Positions 18,128 to 27,355 of a DNA stretch of 64,000 nucleotides are shown in pieces. Source of the DNA: Citrobacter sp. RHB25-C09 (GTDB lineage: Bacteria; Pseudomonadota; Gammaproteobacteria; Enterobacterales; Enterobacteriaceae); contig NZ_CP057483.1 of the NCBI RefSeq assembly GCF_013836145.1, forward strand, positions 2,790,001 through 2,854,000. Reading direction: 5' to 3'. A program made the position numbers and the translations under genes. Numbering within the stretch: the first letter of the stretch is position 1; each line of letters opens with the position of its first letter. The notes under the pieces are model-generated. The model saw only the letters and a program-made list of their open reading frames with translations, was not told the origin of the DNA and ran no database searches.

Positions 18128-19285
18128 TTATCCGGATGTATGGGGGGTAGAGACTTTTGAAGCGCGCAGGGTGAAATAGCGCCACAGCCATTCCACCGGG
18201 CCTTGCGGCATGAAACGGAGCCAGATAACCGAAAACAACAGGTTCGCTATCCACACGGGGAACACAAACAGCAGCAGCGTCAACCGGTCGAATTGCATAA
18301 ATAAACCAAACTGATAGAACAGCGTCGTACAGAGCAGCGTTTGTAATAAATAGTTGGAGAGCGCCATCCGGCCCACGCAGGCGATCGCCATAACGATTTT
18401 GTGACGACTCAGTTGCGGCCAGTAACCGTAAATCAGTGCCGTATAGCCTAGCGTCTGGAATGGCGCACTCAGCTCGCGCGGCGCCTGCAACAGAAATGCG
18501 CACCAGCGGTAACTCCAGCCAAGCTGCCACTGCGCCACAACCGCTGGCAGATTAATGAGCAGACCGATGCATACCAGTAAAAAGCCGGTCCGTCGATAAT
18601 GTGTCAGGCTAAATTGCCCTTTCAGCCAGCCGCTGCGCATCAGCGCCGCGCCCAGCAGCATCATTCCCGCTAGCTGCCAGCCGTACTGCGCGCCCAGCGC
18701 CAGCAGACTGTTCGATAGCGAATCAGCCCGATTACTCATGGCTTCTACACCGCCGTTAAGCTTCCAGTATTTTTCATACAGCAATGCAGAAGCATCCGGC
18801 GTCCAGGCGCGATTCGTTGAACTGTCGGAAATCACTCCGAGCAGCAGCAAAACGCCGATCCCAGCCAGATAAAGCAGAATGCCGGTATTAAGCAGACTTT
18901 TTACCGATGGCGCATCGCGTACCAGTCGCCAACTGATAAGTCCGATCAAGCCATAGGCCAGCAGGATATCGCCATCCCAGAACAGCAAGGCGTGAATAAA
19001 ACCGAGCAGGACCAGTAGCGTAAGTCGGGACTGGATCCATCGCCTTCCGCGCGGCAAGAGCATTTGCAAGCCAGCGCCGAACAGGATAGCAAAAAGGGTG
19101 AGGAATTTGGCCTGAGCAAAAACATCCAGAATCGCCCATATCCAGGCGTCTTGCGGCGTAATAGCACCGTACCAGGCGGGGTTGAGATAAGCCGCCTTTG
19201 GTAAACCAAAGGCGTTAATATTCAAAAGCAGGATGCCCAGGATGGCAACGCCACGAACGAAATCCAGCGTGAGATTACGCTCCAT
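18128..19285 (-). CDS. yeiB: DUF418 membrane protein YeiB
   Basis: Polytopic inner-membrane protein of 385 residues (same size as E. coli YeiB). The N-terminal NLTLDFVRGVAILGILLLNI and the C-terminal GRMALSNYLLQTL segments are signatures of the DUF418/acyltransferase-like family. About ten hydrophobic segments are visible. It follows folE by 14 bp on the same strand, so a folE-yeiB operon is likely. Function unknown. Confidence 0.93.
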   Translation of the reverse strand: MERNLTLDFVRGVAILGILLLNINAFGLPKAAYLNPAWYGAITPQDAWIWAILDVFAQAKFLTLFAILFGAGLQMLLPRGRRWIQSRLTLLVLLGFIHALLFWDGDILLAYGLIGLISWRLVRDAPSVKSLLNTGILLYLAGIGVLLLLGVISDSSTNRAWTPDASALLYEKYWKLNGGVEAMSNRADSLSNSLLALGAQYGWQLAGMMLLGAALMRSGWLKGQFSLTHYRRTGFLLVCIGLLINLPAVVAQWQLGWSYRWCAFLLQAPRELSAPFQTLGYTALIYGYWPQLSRHKIVMAIACVGRMALSNYLLQTLLCTTLFYQFGLFMQFDRLTLLLFVFPVWIANLLFSVIWLRFMPQGPVEWLWRYFTLRASKVSTPHTSG

Positions 19286-19299
19286 GGCCCCTGCCTTTC

Positions 19300-19968
19300 T
19301 CAGTTGTGGTGACGGACTGCGCGGAGAAATTCCTGACGCGTATTCTGGCTGGATTTAAACAATCCGCCGAGCGACGTGGTCGTGGTCGCGCTGGTTGCAT
19401 CACGAATACCGCGCGCTTTCACACAGTAATGTACCGCGTCTATGGACACCGCCACATTATTGGTGCCAAGCAGGGTCTGCAACGCAGTCAGAATTTGCTG
19501 GGTTAAACGCTCTTGCACCTGTGGGCGCTGGGCAAAAAACTGCACGATACGGTTGATCTTCGACAGACCAATCACCGCATCTTTCGGGATATAGGCAACC
19601 GTAGCTTTACCATCAATAGTGACAAAATGGTGTTCGCAGGTGCTGGTCAGGGTGATATCGCGCACTGTGACCATCTCGTCGACCTTCATTTTGTTTTCAA
19701 TGACGGTGATTTTGGGGAAATTGGCGTAATCGAGGCCGGAGAAAATCTCGTCAACATACATCTTTGCGATGCGATGCGGCGTTTCCATCAGACTGTCATC
19801 GCTTAAATCCAGATTCAGCAGTTGCATAATCTCGGTCATATGACCGGAGATAAGACGCTTGCGCGTTTCGTTATCCAGTTCATTCACTGGCGGGCGTAAT
19901 GGTGTTTCAAGACCACGCGCAACCAGTGCTTCATGAACCAGGGCTGCTTCTTTACTGAGTGATGACAT
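19300..19968 (-). CDS. folE: GTP cyclohydrolase I
   Basis: First enzyme of tetrahydrofolate synthesis, converting GTP to dihydroneopterin triphosphate; 222 residues, as in E. coli. The zinc ligands are Cys111 and His114 in STCEHHFVTIDG and Cys182 in AVHYCVKARGI (numbered with the start Met). The substrate loop LSKINRIVQFFAQRPQVQER is conserved. Divergent from yeiG and upstream of yeiB. Confidence 0.97.
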   Translation of the reverse strand: MSSLSKEAALVHEALVARGLETPLRPPVNELDNETRKRLISGHMTEIMQLLNLDLSDDSLMETPHRIAKMYVDEIFSGLDYANFPKITVIENKMKVDEMVTVRDITLTSTCEHHFVTIDGKATVAYIPKDAVIGLSKINRIVQFFAQRPQVQERLTQQILTALQTLLGTNNVAVSIDAVHYCVKARGIRDATSATTTTSLGGLFKSSQNTRQEFLRAVRHHN

Positions 19969-20276
19969 GTATTCTTCTCCGGCAGGTGTCGCGCCTCTGC
20001 CCTGCGTGGGGCAAAGTTTGTAGGCTGGTAAACAGCCTGATTATTGTGCGTGAGGCAGCGCACATAATCCAGTATTCACAGCGATAATTATTGTAATTGC
20101 CGGCACCTTTCAATCGGCAACGCGATCGGGCAATGCAGCGTGTTACAAATTCGTTGTGCAGATGATGAAGCAAGATGACTAAATGCGGAAGTGAAAGTTA
20201 CTCACGGTGCGATGAATTATCTGTATTATGAGGATATTGCGAACATAAAGAGACTCAACACGATAAGGAGCCCCGC
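19969..20276. promoter_or_regulatory. Divergent folE / yeiG intergenic region
   Basis: 308 bp without a gene. It holds a small hairpin GTGCG-tgaggcag-CGCAC at 20045-20062 and a -10-like TATTATG near 20222 for yeiG. The yeiG ribosome site AAGGAG lies directly before its ATG. I see no known operator. Confidence 0.5.
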
Positions 20277-21113
20277 ATGGAAATGCTTGAAGAGCACCGC
20301 TGTTTTGAAGGCTGGCAGCAACGCTGGCGTCACGACTCGCGCGCGCTGAACTGTGCGATGACGTTCAGCATTTTTCTTCCCCCGCCGCGTAGCGCAACGC
20401 CACCGCCGGTCCTGTACTGGCTGTCTGGCCTTACCTGTAATGATGAAAACTTCACAACGAAGGCCGGCGCGCAGCGAATCGCGGCGGAACTGGGCATCGT
20501 ACTGGTCATGCCCGACACCAGCCCGCGCGGTGAGCAGGTCGCCAATGACGACGGCTATGATTTAGGCCAGGGCGCGGGTTTCTATCTTAACGCCACGCAG
20601 CCGCCCTGGGCGGCGCATTATCGTATGTATGATTATTTACGCGATGAATTACCGGCGTTGATCCAGGAAAAGTTTAACGTCAGCGAACGTTGTGCGATTA
20701 GCGGGCATTCCATGGGCGGGCACGGCGCTCTTATCATGGCATTAAAAAATCCGGGCAGATACTCCAGCGTATCGGCCTTTGCGCCCATCGTTAACCCGTG
20801 TCGTGTGCCCTGGGGTGACAAAGCGTTTACCGCTTACCTTGGCGAGGATAAATCCACCTGGGCGGAGTGGGACAGCTGCGCGCTGATGTATGCCAGCAAG
20901 CCAGCAGATGCCATCCCTACCCTTATCGATCAAGGTGACAACGATCAGTTCCTGGCCGATCAACTCCAGCCTGCCGTTCTGGCAGAAGCCGCACGCCAGA
21001 CCGCATGGCCAATGACATTGCGCATCCAGCCCGGTTACGATCACAGCTATTACTTTATCGCCTCATTTATTGAGGATCATTTGCGGTTTCATGCAGAGCA
21101 TTTGCTGAAGTAA
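20277..21113 (+). CDS. yeiG: S-formylglutathione hydrolase YeiG
   Basis: Serine esterase of the alpha/beta-hydrolase fold, esterase D family, 278 residues. It hydrolyses S-formylglutathione in formaldehyde detoxification. The nucleophile elbow SGHSMGGHG puts the catalytic Ser at 145; the family triad Asp lies in DQGDNDQFL and the His in PGYDHSYYF. E. coli has a second isoenzyme (FrmB); this is the constitutive-locus copy. It is divergent from folE. Confidence 0.95.
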   Translation: MEMLEEHRCFEGWQQRWRHDSRALNCAMTFSIFLPPPRSATPPPVLYWLSGLTCNDENFTTKAGAQRIAAELGIVLVMPDTSPRGEQVANDDGYDLGQGAGFYLNATQPPWAAHYRMYDYLRDELPALIQEKFNVSERCAISGHSMGGHGALIMALKNPGRYSSVSAFAPIVNPCRVPWGDKAFTAYLGEDKSTWAEWDSCALMYASKPADAIPTLIDQGDNDQFLADQLQPAVLAEAARQTAWPMTLRIQPGYDHSYYFIASFIEDHLRFHAEHLLK

Positions 21114-21210
21114 TACTGCATTAATTGCTCGTCAATGCCTGATGGCGCTGCGCTTATCAGGCCTACAGACTGCGCAACCGTCGGCCGGGTAAGGCAGCTG
21201 CCTCCCGGCA
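21114..21210. repeat. REP-like unit and GC-rich hairpin after yeiG
   Basis: A Y-REP-like unit CCTGATGGCGCTGCGCTTAT with CAGGCCTAC at 21136-21166 is followed by a compact hairpin GCCGGGTAAGGCAGC/TGCCTCCCGGC at 21184-21210. The second could also serve as the yeiG terminator. Confidence 0.65.
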
Positions 21211-21283
21211 TCTTAATCTCCTGCCCTTCACATTTACGTTCCCGCATCCCTTTGACTTAGCACGGTTTTATATCAAAAACCAA

Positions 21284-21318
21284 TAAACACAAATGATTTC
21301 AATTATCATTTGTGTTTA
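21284..21318. promoter_or_regulatory. Fur box within a perfect 14-bp inverted repeat
   Basis: TAAACACAAATGAT-ttcaatt-ATCATTTGTGTTTA is a perfect inverted repeat with 14-bp arms. Its core AAATGAT...ATCATTT resembles the Fur box (GATAATGATAATCATTATC). It lies about 120 bp upstream of the receptor gene, as expected for iron-repressed expression. The outer symmetry goes beyond a single Fur box. Confidence 0.75.
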
Positions 21319-21440
21319 CAAATATTCATTCTTTTGTACAATTCTCTGCGCTTCTTCACCACAAAGAGTTCTTAAAAGACAAACACATACAGTTGCCATG
21401 GCCTTTTCATGGCAGGCGAACTTTTTAATTGTTTAATGGA

Positions 21441-23435
21441 ATGACAAAAATGACCATACCTCACGCTAAGGCTGTCGCCGTTGCAGTTTGCGCGGCATGC
21501 CTCCCATCGCACGTTTTTGCTGCCGATCAGGATACCGTCGTCGTCACCGCAACGGGATTTGAGCAGAAGATACAGAATGCCCCGGCTTCAATTTCGGTAA
21601 TTTCCAAACAGCAGATTGAAGATAAAGCCTATCGCGACGTTACCGATGCGCTGAAAGATATTCCCGGCGTCGTGGTGACAGGCGGTGGCAGTAGCAGCGA
21701 CATCAGCATTCGCGGGATGGCGTCGCAGTACACCCTTTTCCTTGTCAACGGCAAGCGCATCAGTACACGTGGTACGCGTCCGAACAGCGATAATGCCGGG
21801 ATCGAACAAGGCTGGCTGCCGCCGCTGGAGTCTATCGAGCGCATTGAAGTTATCCGTGGCCCAATGTCATCGCTTTACGGCTCCGACGCTATGGGCGGCG
21901 TGATTAACGTGATCACAAAAAAGGTGTCCAATACCCAGGGCTGGAGTGGTTCACTTCATGGCGACGCCACTTTCCAGGAGAACCGCGATTCCGGCGACTT
22001 ATACCAGACTAACGCCGTTGCCTCTGGCCCGCTGATTGACGGTCTGCTGGGCGCAAAAGTGACCGGGCTGTTCTCACGCCGGGCAGAAGACCAGATCGTC
22101 AATGGCTACAACGAGCAGCGGTTGCGTAACGGTGGCCTGACGCTGAACTTTACGCCAGATGAGAAAAATGATTTTGACGTTGATTTTGCGCGCGAATTAC
22201 AGGATCGCGACAGTACGCCGGGGAAATCGATGGCGGAAGAAACCTGTCGTAACGGGAAATGCACGCCGAACAGTAAAAGCGAAAACCGCTACGAGCATAC
22301 AACCTACTCGCTGACCCACAGCGGTTACTATGACGACTTCAATAGCACCAGCTACGTTCAGCAGGAAGAGACCAATAACCCTGGCCGCGAGATGAAGTCT
22401 TATAACACCATCTTCAATAACCAGAACCAGATCTTCCTCGGCGCACATACCCTGACGCTGGGTGGACAATATCGCTACGAGAAGCTCACCGATAACGGTA
22501 ACCAGCTGGAAGCGGCTGACGGTCTGAACAAGCTGACTCGCTGGAGCTGGGCGCTGTTTGCTGAAGATGAATGGGCAATGACCGACAGCTTTACCCTGAC
22601 CGGCGGTATTCGTATGGATAAAGACGAGAACTACGGCGACAACTGGACCCCGCGCGGCTACGGCGTGTGGCATCTGAGCGAACAATGGACGTTAAAAGGC
22701 GGTGTCTCTGCGGGCTACCGCGCGCCGGACCTGCGTCAGTCCTCAGCCAGTTGGGGCCAGGTGACCGGAGGCGGTCGTCTGAACGGGATCATCGTCGGTA
22801 ACCCGGATCTAAAACCGGAAAAAAGCCTGAGCGAAGAGCTTGCGCTGCTGTGGGATAACGGTGATAACCTCAACGCAGGCGTGACGCTTTTCAATACCGA
22901 CTTCAAAGACAAGATCACCGAAGTACGCCGTTGTAATAGCAGCGCCGATCCTGCCTGCACCATCGGCAGCACCAGCTATGATTTTGTCAGTGACCGTGTC
23001 AACGTCGATGAAGCCAATATGCGCGGCGTAGAATCCACCTTCGGCTGGAAGATCACCTCCGATCTCAACTGGACGGCGAATTACACCTACACTGAATCTG
23101 AACAAAAAAGCGGTCAGTTCTCCGGCAAGCCGTTGAACAAAATGCCGAAACATATGTTCAACACCACTCTCGACTGGCAGGCCACGGAAGATGTGGGCTT
23201 CTGGAGTCGTCTGAACTTCAGGGGCAAAACGACTGAATACCTGAGCCGCACCTCAATGTCTCAGGGAACCCCTTCTTATACTCAAGTGGATCTTGGTTTG
23301 CGTTACAACGCCTCAAAAGATCTGCTGCTGACAGCCGGAGTCTATAACGCCCTGGATAAGCAGATTGATTACGATACCTACGACACCATCCTGGATGGCC
23401 GTCGCTATACGGTGGGTATGACGTACAGCTTCTGA
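21441..23435 (+). CDS. cirA: TonB-dependent siderophore receptor at the cirA locus
   Basis: Outer-membrane TonB-dependent receptor of 664 residues. The signal peptide ends in HVFAADQD, a TonB box DTVVVTAT follows, and an N-terminal plug (ISVISKQQIEDKAYRDVTDA to VIRGPMSSLYGSDAMGGVIN) precedes a 22-strand barrel ending in the terminal aromatic YSF. The ATG at 21441 is chosen; a TTG further up (21429) and an ATG at 21450 are alternatives. Position between yeiG and lysP is that of cirA, but the barrel sequence, with an inserted Cys pair (ETCRNGKCTPN), looks well diverged from E. coli CirA as I remember it. Ligand is probably a catecholate siderophore. Upstream Fur box. Confidence 0.82.
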   Translation: MTKMTIPHAKAVAVAVCAACLPSHVFAADQDTVVVTATGFEQKIQNAPASISVISKQQIEDKAYRDVTDALKDIPGVVVTGGGSSSDISIRGMASQYTLFLVNGKRISTRGTRPNSDNAGIEQGWLPPLESIERIEVIRGPMSSLYGSDAMGGVINVITKKVSNTQGWSGSLHGDATFQENRDSGDLYQTNAVASGPLIDGLLGAKVTGLFSRRAEDQIVNGYNEQRLRNGGLTLNFTPDEKNDFDVDFARELQDRDSTPGKSMAEETCRNGKCTPNSKSENRYEHTTYSLTHSGYYDDFNSTSYVQQEETNNPGREMKSYNTIFNNQNQIFLGAHTLTLGGQYRYEKLTDNGNQLEAADGLNKLTRWSWALFAEDEWAMTDSFTLTGGIRMDKDENYGDNWTPRGYGVWHLSEQWTLKGGVSAGYRAPDLRQSSASWGQVTGGGRLNGIIVGNPDLKPEKSLSEELALLWDNGDNLNAGVTLFNTDFKDKITEVRRCNSSADPACTIGSTSYDFVSDRVNVDEANMRGVESTFGWKITSDLNWTANYTYTESEQKSGQFSGKPLNKMPKHMFNTTLDWQATEDVGFWSRLNFRGKTTEYLSRTSMSQGTPSYTQVDLGLRYNASKDLLLTAGVYNALDKQIDYDTYDTILDGRRYTVGMTYSF

Positions 23436-23445
23436 GTTCAGCCCA

Positions 23446-23477
23446 GCAAAAAGCCCCGACAAGTCGGGGCTTTTTCG
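23446..23477 (+). terminator. Rho-independent terminator after the cirA-locus receptor
   Basis: Stem AAAAGCCCCGAC / GTCGGGGCTTTTT with a 2-nt loop and a trailing T-run, starting about 10 bp after the stop codon. Confidence 0.93.
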
Positions 23478-23487
23478 TTTTTACTTT

Positions 23488-23519
23488 CCGGATGGCGGCA
23501 TAAATGCCTTATCCGGTCG
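23488..23519. repeat. REP element
   Basis: CCGGATGGCGGCATAAATGC followed by CTTATCCGG matches the REP consensus. It sits between the convergent receptor gene and lysP. Confidence 0.8.
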
Positions 23520-23534
23520 ACATATCCGCTAGCG

Positions 23535-25004
23535 CTATTTCTTCACGCGCCCCGGGAAATGCATTTCGCTGTAACGCACGAAACGCGTGCCTTTCGTCAG
23601 CTTATAGCCGAACCAGATGATCAGGAACAGCGGGATACCGATATAGGTCGCCGCAACGCCGCCCCAGTCAATGGTGTCTTTCAGGAACGCTTCATAGTTC
23701 TGACCCAGCGTAATCGTCAGGCACAGCACAAACGCGAAGATCGGCCCCAGTGGGAAGAAACCTGAACGGTACGGCAGATCCTTGACGTCATGCCCCTGCA
23801 TCACGTAGCCGCGACGGAAGCGGTAGTGGCTAATCGCAATCCCCAGCCAGGCGATAAAGCCTGTCATGCCGGAGGTATTCAGCAGCCACAGATACACCGT
23901 CTGGTTACCAAACATCGAAGTCAGGAAGCACAAACCGGCAATCACAGTCGTAGCATACAACGCGTTACGCGGTACGCCGCCGCGAGACAATTTGGCGAAA
24001 ATACGCGGCGCTTTGCCGTCGCAGGCCAGGGTGTAAAGCATACGCGTTGAAGCGTACATCCCGGAGTTCCCCGCAGACAGCACCGCCGTCAGGATCACCG
24101 CGTTCATCACCGCCGCCGCTGAGAGCAGACCGGCGTGCTGGAAGACCAGCGTGAACGGACTGACGCTAATGTCTTTAACATCGTTACGCAGCAGGCTCGG
24201 ATCGGTGTACGGAATGATAAGGCTGATAATCAGGATTGCGAACACATAGAACAGCAGGATTCGCCAGAACACCTGACGCACCGCGCGCGGAATATTTTTC
24301 TCCGGATCTTCAGATTCCCCCGCAGCGATACCAATCAGTTCAGTCCCCTGGAAAGAGAAGCCGACAATCATCGCCACGCCAATCATGGCCGCAAAGCCGC
24401 CGGCAAACGGCGCATCGCCCGTCGTCCAGTTGCTCCAGCCCACCGGCTCAACGCCTTTGAAGATACCGATAATCATCATCACACCAACGATGATGAAGAT
24501 GATCACGGTGGTTACTTTAATCAGCGAGAACCAGTATTCCGCTTCACCGAAACCGCGAACGGAGATGTAGTTCAGCAAGAAGATGACGCCCAGGAACAGC
24601 GCACTCCAGATCCAGCCTGGAGTATCCGGGAACCACCAGCTCATTACCAACTGCGCGGCAACAAGGTCAACGGCGATAGTCACCGCCCAGTTGTACCAGT
24701 AGTTCCAGCCCAGCGCGAAGCCAAAGCCCTCTTCTACATAGTTCTGCCCGTAAGTGGCGAATGAACCCGATACCGGCATATACGCCGCCAGTTCACCGAG
24801 ACTGGTCATCAGGAAGTACACCATCAGGCCAATCAGTATGTAAGAGAACAGCGCGCCGCCTGGGCCTGCTGCGGAAATGGTTGCACCGGAGGCAACAAAA
24901 AGACCCGTACCGATGGAGCCGCCAATGGCGATCATGGTCAGGTGACGCGCCTTCAGTTCGCGACGTAGCGCGGGCGCTTCTGTGGTTTTAGTTTCGGAAA
25001 CCAT
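23535..25004 (-). CDS. lysP: Lysine-specific permease LysP
   Basis: Twelve-helix APC-family proton-coupled lysine importer of 489 residues, which in E. coli also acts as a co-sensor for CadC. The N-terminal ELKARHLTMIAIGGSIGTGL is the amino-acid permease signature. Convergent with the receptor gene and downstream of yeiE on the same strand, as in E. coli, where ArgP activates lysP. Confidence 0.96.
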   Translation of the reverse strand: MVSETKTTEAPALRRELKARHLTMIAIGGSIGTGLFVASGATISAAGPGGALFSYILIGLMVYFLMTSLGELAAYMPVSGSFATYGQNYVEEGFGFALGWNYWYNWAVTIAVDLVAAQLVMSWWFPDTPGWIWSALFLGVIFLLNYISVRGFGEAEYWFSLIKVTTVIIFIIVGVMMIIGIFKGVEPVGWSNWTTGDAPFAGGFAAMIGVAMIVGFSFQGTELIGIAAGESEDPEKNIPRAVRQVFWRILLFYVFAILIISLIIPYTDPSLLRNDVKDISVSPFTLVFQHAGLLSAAAVMNAVILTAVLSAGNSGMYASTRMLYTLACDGKAPRIFAKLSRGGVPRNALYATTVIAGLCFLTSMFGNQTVYLWLLNTSGMTGFIAWLGIAISHYRFRRGYVMQGHDVKDLPYRSGFFPLGPIFAFVLCLTITLGQNYEAFLKDTIDWGGVAATYIGIPLFLIIWFGYKLTKGTRFVRYSEMHFPGRVKK

Positions 25005-25148
25005 GTGAAAATGCTATCCATCCAAAAAATGAGGCGCGATTGTAGCAGACGAAACGGCATCGTTCCGGAACAAATGCGCTGTTATAAGACACCTTCATGA
25101 CTGGCGGTGGATTATAAGTAAAGCAGAAATCAGACGATCTGCATGAAC

Positions 25149-25183
25149 GGCCTGATAAGAGACATTCGCGTCGCCATCAGGCC
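25149..25183. repeat. REP element between yeiE and lysP
   Basis: Inverted arms GGCCTGAT / ATCAGGCC around a short spacer; Y-REP-like. It lies just after the yeiE stop. Confidence 0.7.
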
Positions 25184-25194
25184 ATCAGATGGCG

Positions 25195-26058
25195 CTATTC
25201 GCAATACTGCAGGAAGCGCTGCAAGGCATTCGAAAGGTGCTTTTGCCGATGATGAATGCGCCATAGCGTGCGCACCAGGCGTGGTAAAGGAACGGCCACT
25301 TCACTCAGCGTTCCCGCCTGAAGCTGCTCCTCAATCACCCGCCGCGACAGACAACTGATGCCCAGACCGTGGCGAACCGCGTGCTTGATAGCTTCCGAAT
25401 TGCCCAGCTCCATGGCCATCTGGAATTTCGGCAGGTGGGACAGCAGCAGATAATCGACAATCTCTCGCGTACCGGACCCCCGCTCGCGCAGGATCCACGG
25501 CGCTGCGGCAAGCTGTTCCAGCGTCACCGGGCCCAGGGCAAGCGGCGACGACGGCGCAGCAAACACCACCAGTTCATCGTCAAGCCAGGGTTCAGAAATG
25601 ATTTCGGTGTTGTGACATGGCCCTTCGATCAGGCCGATATCCACGCGGAAATCGAGCACCGCGGTGATGACGTCCTGGCTATTACCGACGCTCAGATCCA
25701 GAGGAAGATCGGGGAAGTCGCGACGGTAGCGGGCGATGACCGCCGGAAGGATATAATTGCCGATAGTGCTGCTCGCATAGACACGAATAGCGCCCTTGTC
25801 TTCACGAAACAGTTGTTCGATCTCAACTGCCTGCTCCAGCAGGGCCAGCGCTCGCGGATAAAGCAAACGCCCATGTTCATTCACCACCAGTCGTTTGCCG
25901 ACACGGTCAAAAAGCTGAACGCCAAGTTGCCCTTCCAGATCGGTCAATGCCGCGCTAACCGCCGATTGCGACAATGCCAGCATCACAGATGCCTGGGTCG
26001 TTGAACCGCTTTTTAATACTTCAGTGAAGACTTCAAGTTGCCGCAGGGTGATGTGCAT
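25195..26058 (-). CDS. yeiE: LysR-type regulator YeiE
   Basis: LysR-family regulator of 287 residues (E. coli about 293). The winged HTH is LRQLEVFTEVLKSGSTTQAS with LALSQSAVSAALTDLEGQLG, and the effector domain carries SNSQD- and ERGSGTRE-type segments of the CysB/CbbR subgroup. In E. coli and Salmonella YeiE is linked to iron homeostasis and sulfite response with the divergent yeiH. It is divergent from yeiH here across 98 bp, which suggests it controls that gene. Confidence 0.92.
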   Translation of the reverse strand: MHITLRQLEVFTEVLKSGSTTQASVMLALSQSAVSAALTDLEGQLGVQLFDRVGKRLVVNEHGRLLYPRALALLEQAVEIEQLFREDKGAIRVYASSTIGNYILPAVIARYRRDFPDLPLDLSVGNSQDVITAVLDFRVDIGLIEGPCHNTEIISEPWLDDELVVFAAPSSPLALGPVTLEQLAAAPWILRERGSGTREIVDYLLLSHLPKFQMAMELGNSEAIKHAVRHGLGISCLSRRVIEEQLQAGTLSEVAVPLPRLVRTLWRIHHRQKHLSNALQRFLQYCE

Positions 26059-26069
26059 CGTCGCTTACC

Positions 26070-26100
26070 ACTTATAAAGATTAATTATAAATATATAATC
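26070..26100. promoter_or_regulatory. AT-rich LysR-type operator region between yeiE and yeiH
   Basis: The tract contains TTATAAagattaaTTATAA, which fits T-N11-A dyads, and an overlapping GATTA...TAATC dyad (26079-26100). Located in the divergent promoter of a LysR gene, it is a candidate YeiE binding site. Inference from position and symmetry. Confidence 0.45.
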
Positions 26101-26156
26101 AATTTTATTTTTAAACCAGATCGCCATAACATTTCGCCATGCAAAAGGAGAAGGTT

Positions 26157-27206
26157 ATGACAGAACTCACCTTACAGAATCATCGACGTACAGCATGGCA
26201 TTTTATTCCAGGGCTTGCCCTGAGTGCAGCGATCACCGCGGTAGCCCTGTGGGGAGGTTCCATCCCCGCCGTTGCGGGGGCCGGGTTCAGCGCCCTCACC
26301 TTAGCCATTCTCGTGGGGATGGTCATCGGCAATACGGTCTATCCGCACATCTGGAAAAGCTGTGATGGCGGCGTCCTGTTCGCCAAGCAGCATTTATTAC
26401 GTCTGGGGATCATCCTCTACGGCTTTCGACTGACCTTCGCACAAATTGCTGACGTTGGCGTAAGCGGTATTGCGATAGACATTCTGACGCTTTCCAGTAC
26501 CTTCATGCTGGCCTGTTTTCTGGGACAAAAAGTGTTTGGTCTGGACCGGCATACCAGTTGGCTCATCGGCGCGGGCAGCAGCATCTGCGGCGCAGCGGCG
26601 GTACTGGCAACAGAACCGGTGGTCAAAGCTGAAGCCAGCAAAGTCACGGTGGCGGTTGCGACGGTGGTGATCTTCGGTACGCTGGCCATTTTCCTGTACC
26701 CGGCCATGTACCCGCTGCTGGCACACTGGTTTAGTCCGGAGACTTACGGCATCTACATTGGTTCCACCATGCATGAGGTGGCGCAGGTGGTCGCAGCGGG
26801 CCACGCGATTAACCCGGATGCCGAAAACGCAGCGGTCATTGCCAAAATGCTGCGTGTAATGATGCTCGCTCCGTTCCTGATCGTCCTCGCCGCTCGGGTT
26901 AAGCAGCTTTCCCCAGCGACGGGTGGTGAGAAAAGCAAAATCACCATTCCCTGGTTTGCGGTGATGTTTATTGTGGTGGCGATGTTTAACTCATTCCATC
27001 TGTTGCCAAAAGCGGTCGTAGAGATGCTGATAACGCTGGATACGGTACTGCTGGCGATGGCAATGGCGGCGTTAGGGTTAACCACACACGTTAGCGCACT
27101 GAAAAAAGCCGGCGCAAAACCGCTACTCATGGCACTGATACTGTTTGTCTGGCTGATTGTTGGCGGTGGTTTGATTAACGTCCTGGTTCATCACGTAATT
27201 GCATAA
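26157..27206 (+). CDS. yeiH: UPF0324 membrane protein YeiH
   Basis: Polytopic inner-membrane protein of 349 residues, identical in length to E. coli YeiH, about ten helices. The family signature around GAGSSICGAAAVLATEPVVK and GSTMHEVAQVVAAGHAI is present. The ATG at 26157 follows AAAGGAGAAGG and is preferred over an in-frame start at 26139. Relatives have been proposed as sulfur-compound (sulfite/sulfonate) exporters; the substrate is not settled. Confidence 0.92.
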   Translation: MTELTLQNHRRTAWHFIPGLALSAAITAVALWGGSIPAVAGAGFSALTLAILVGMVIGNTVYPHIWKSCDGGVLFAKQHLLRLGIILYGFRLTFAQIADVGVSGIAIDILTLSSTFMLACFLGQKVFGLDRHTSWLIGAGSSICGAAAVLATEPVVKAEASKVTVAVATVVIFGTLAIFLYPAMYPLLAHWFSPETYGIYIGSTMHEVAQVVAAGHAINPDAENAAVIAKMLRVMMLAPFLIVLAARVKQLSPATGGEKSKITIPWFAVMFIVVAMFNSFHLLPKAVVEMLITLDTVLLAMAMAALGLTTHVSALKKAGAKPLLMALILFVWLIVGGGLINVLVHHVIA

Positions 27207-27355
27207 AGCACTATAACCTGACCCTGTTAACCCGTTATGATTGGAGATTGTTTGTCGATCGTATTTTTATACGCAATAGCATTCGCGCTGTATCAAGGCG
27301 GCATACGCAGAGACAGTGTGAAGGATGAAGCGTATAGGGTTAACAGGAGTCTTTT

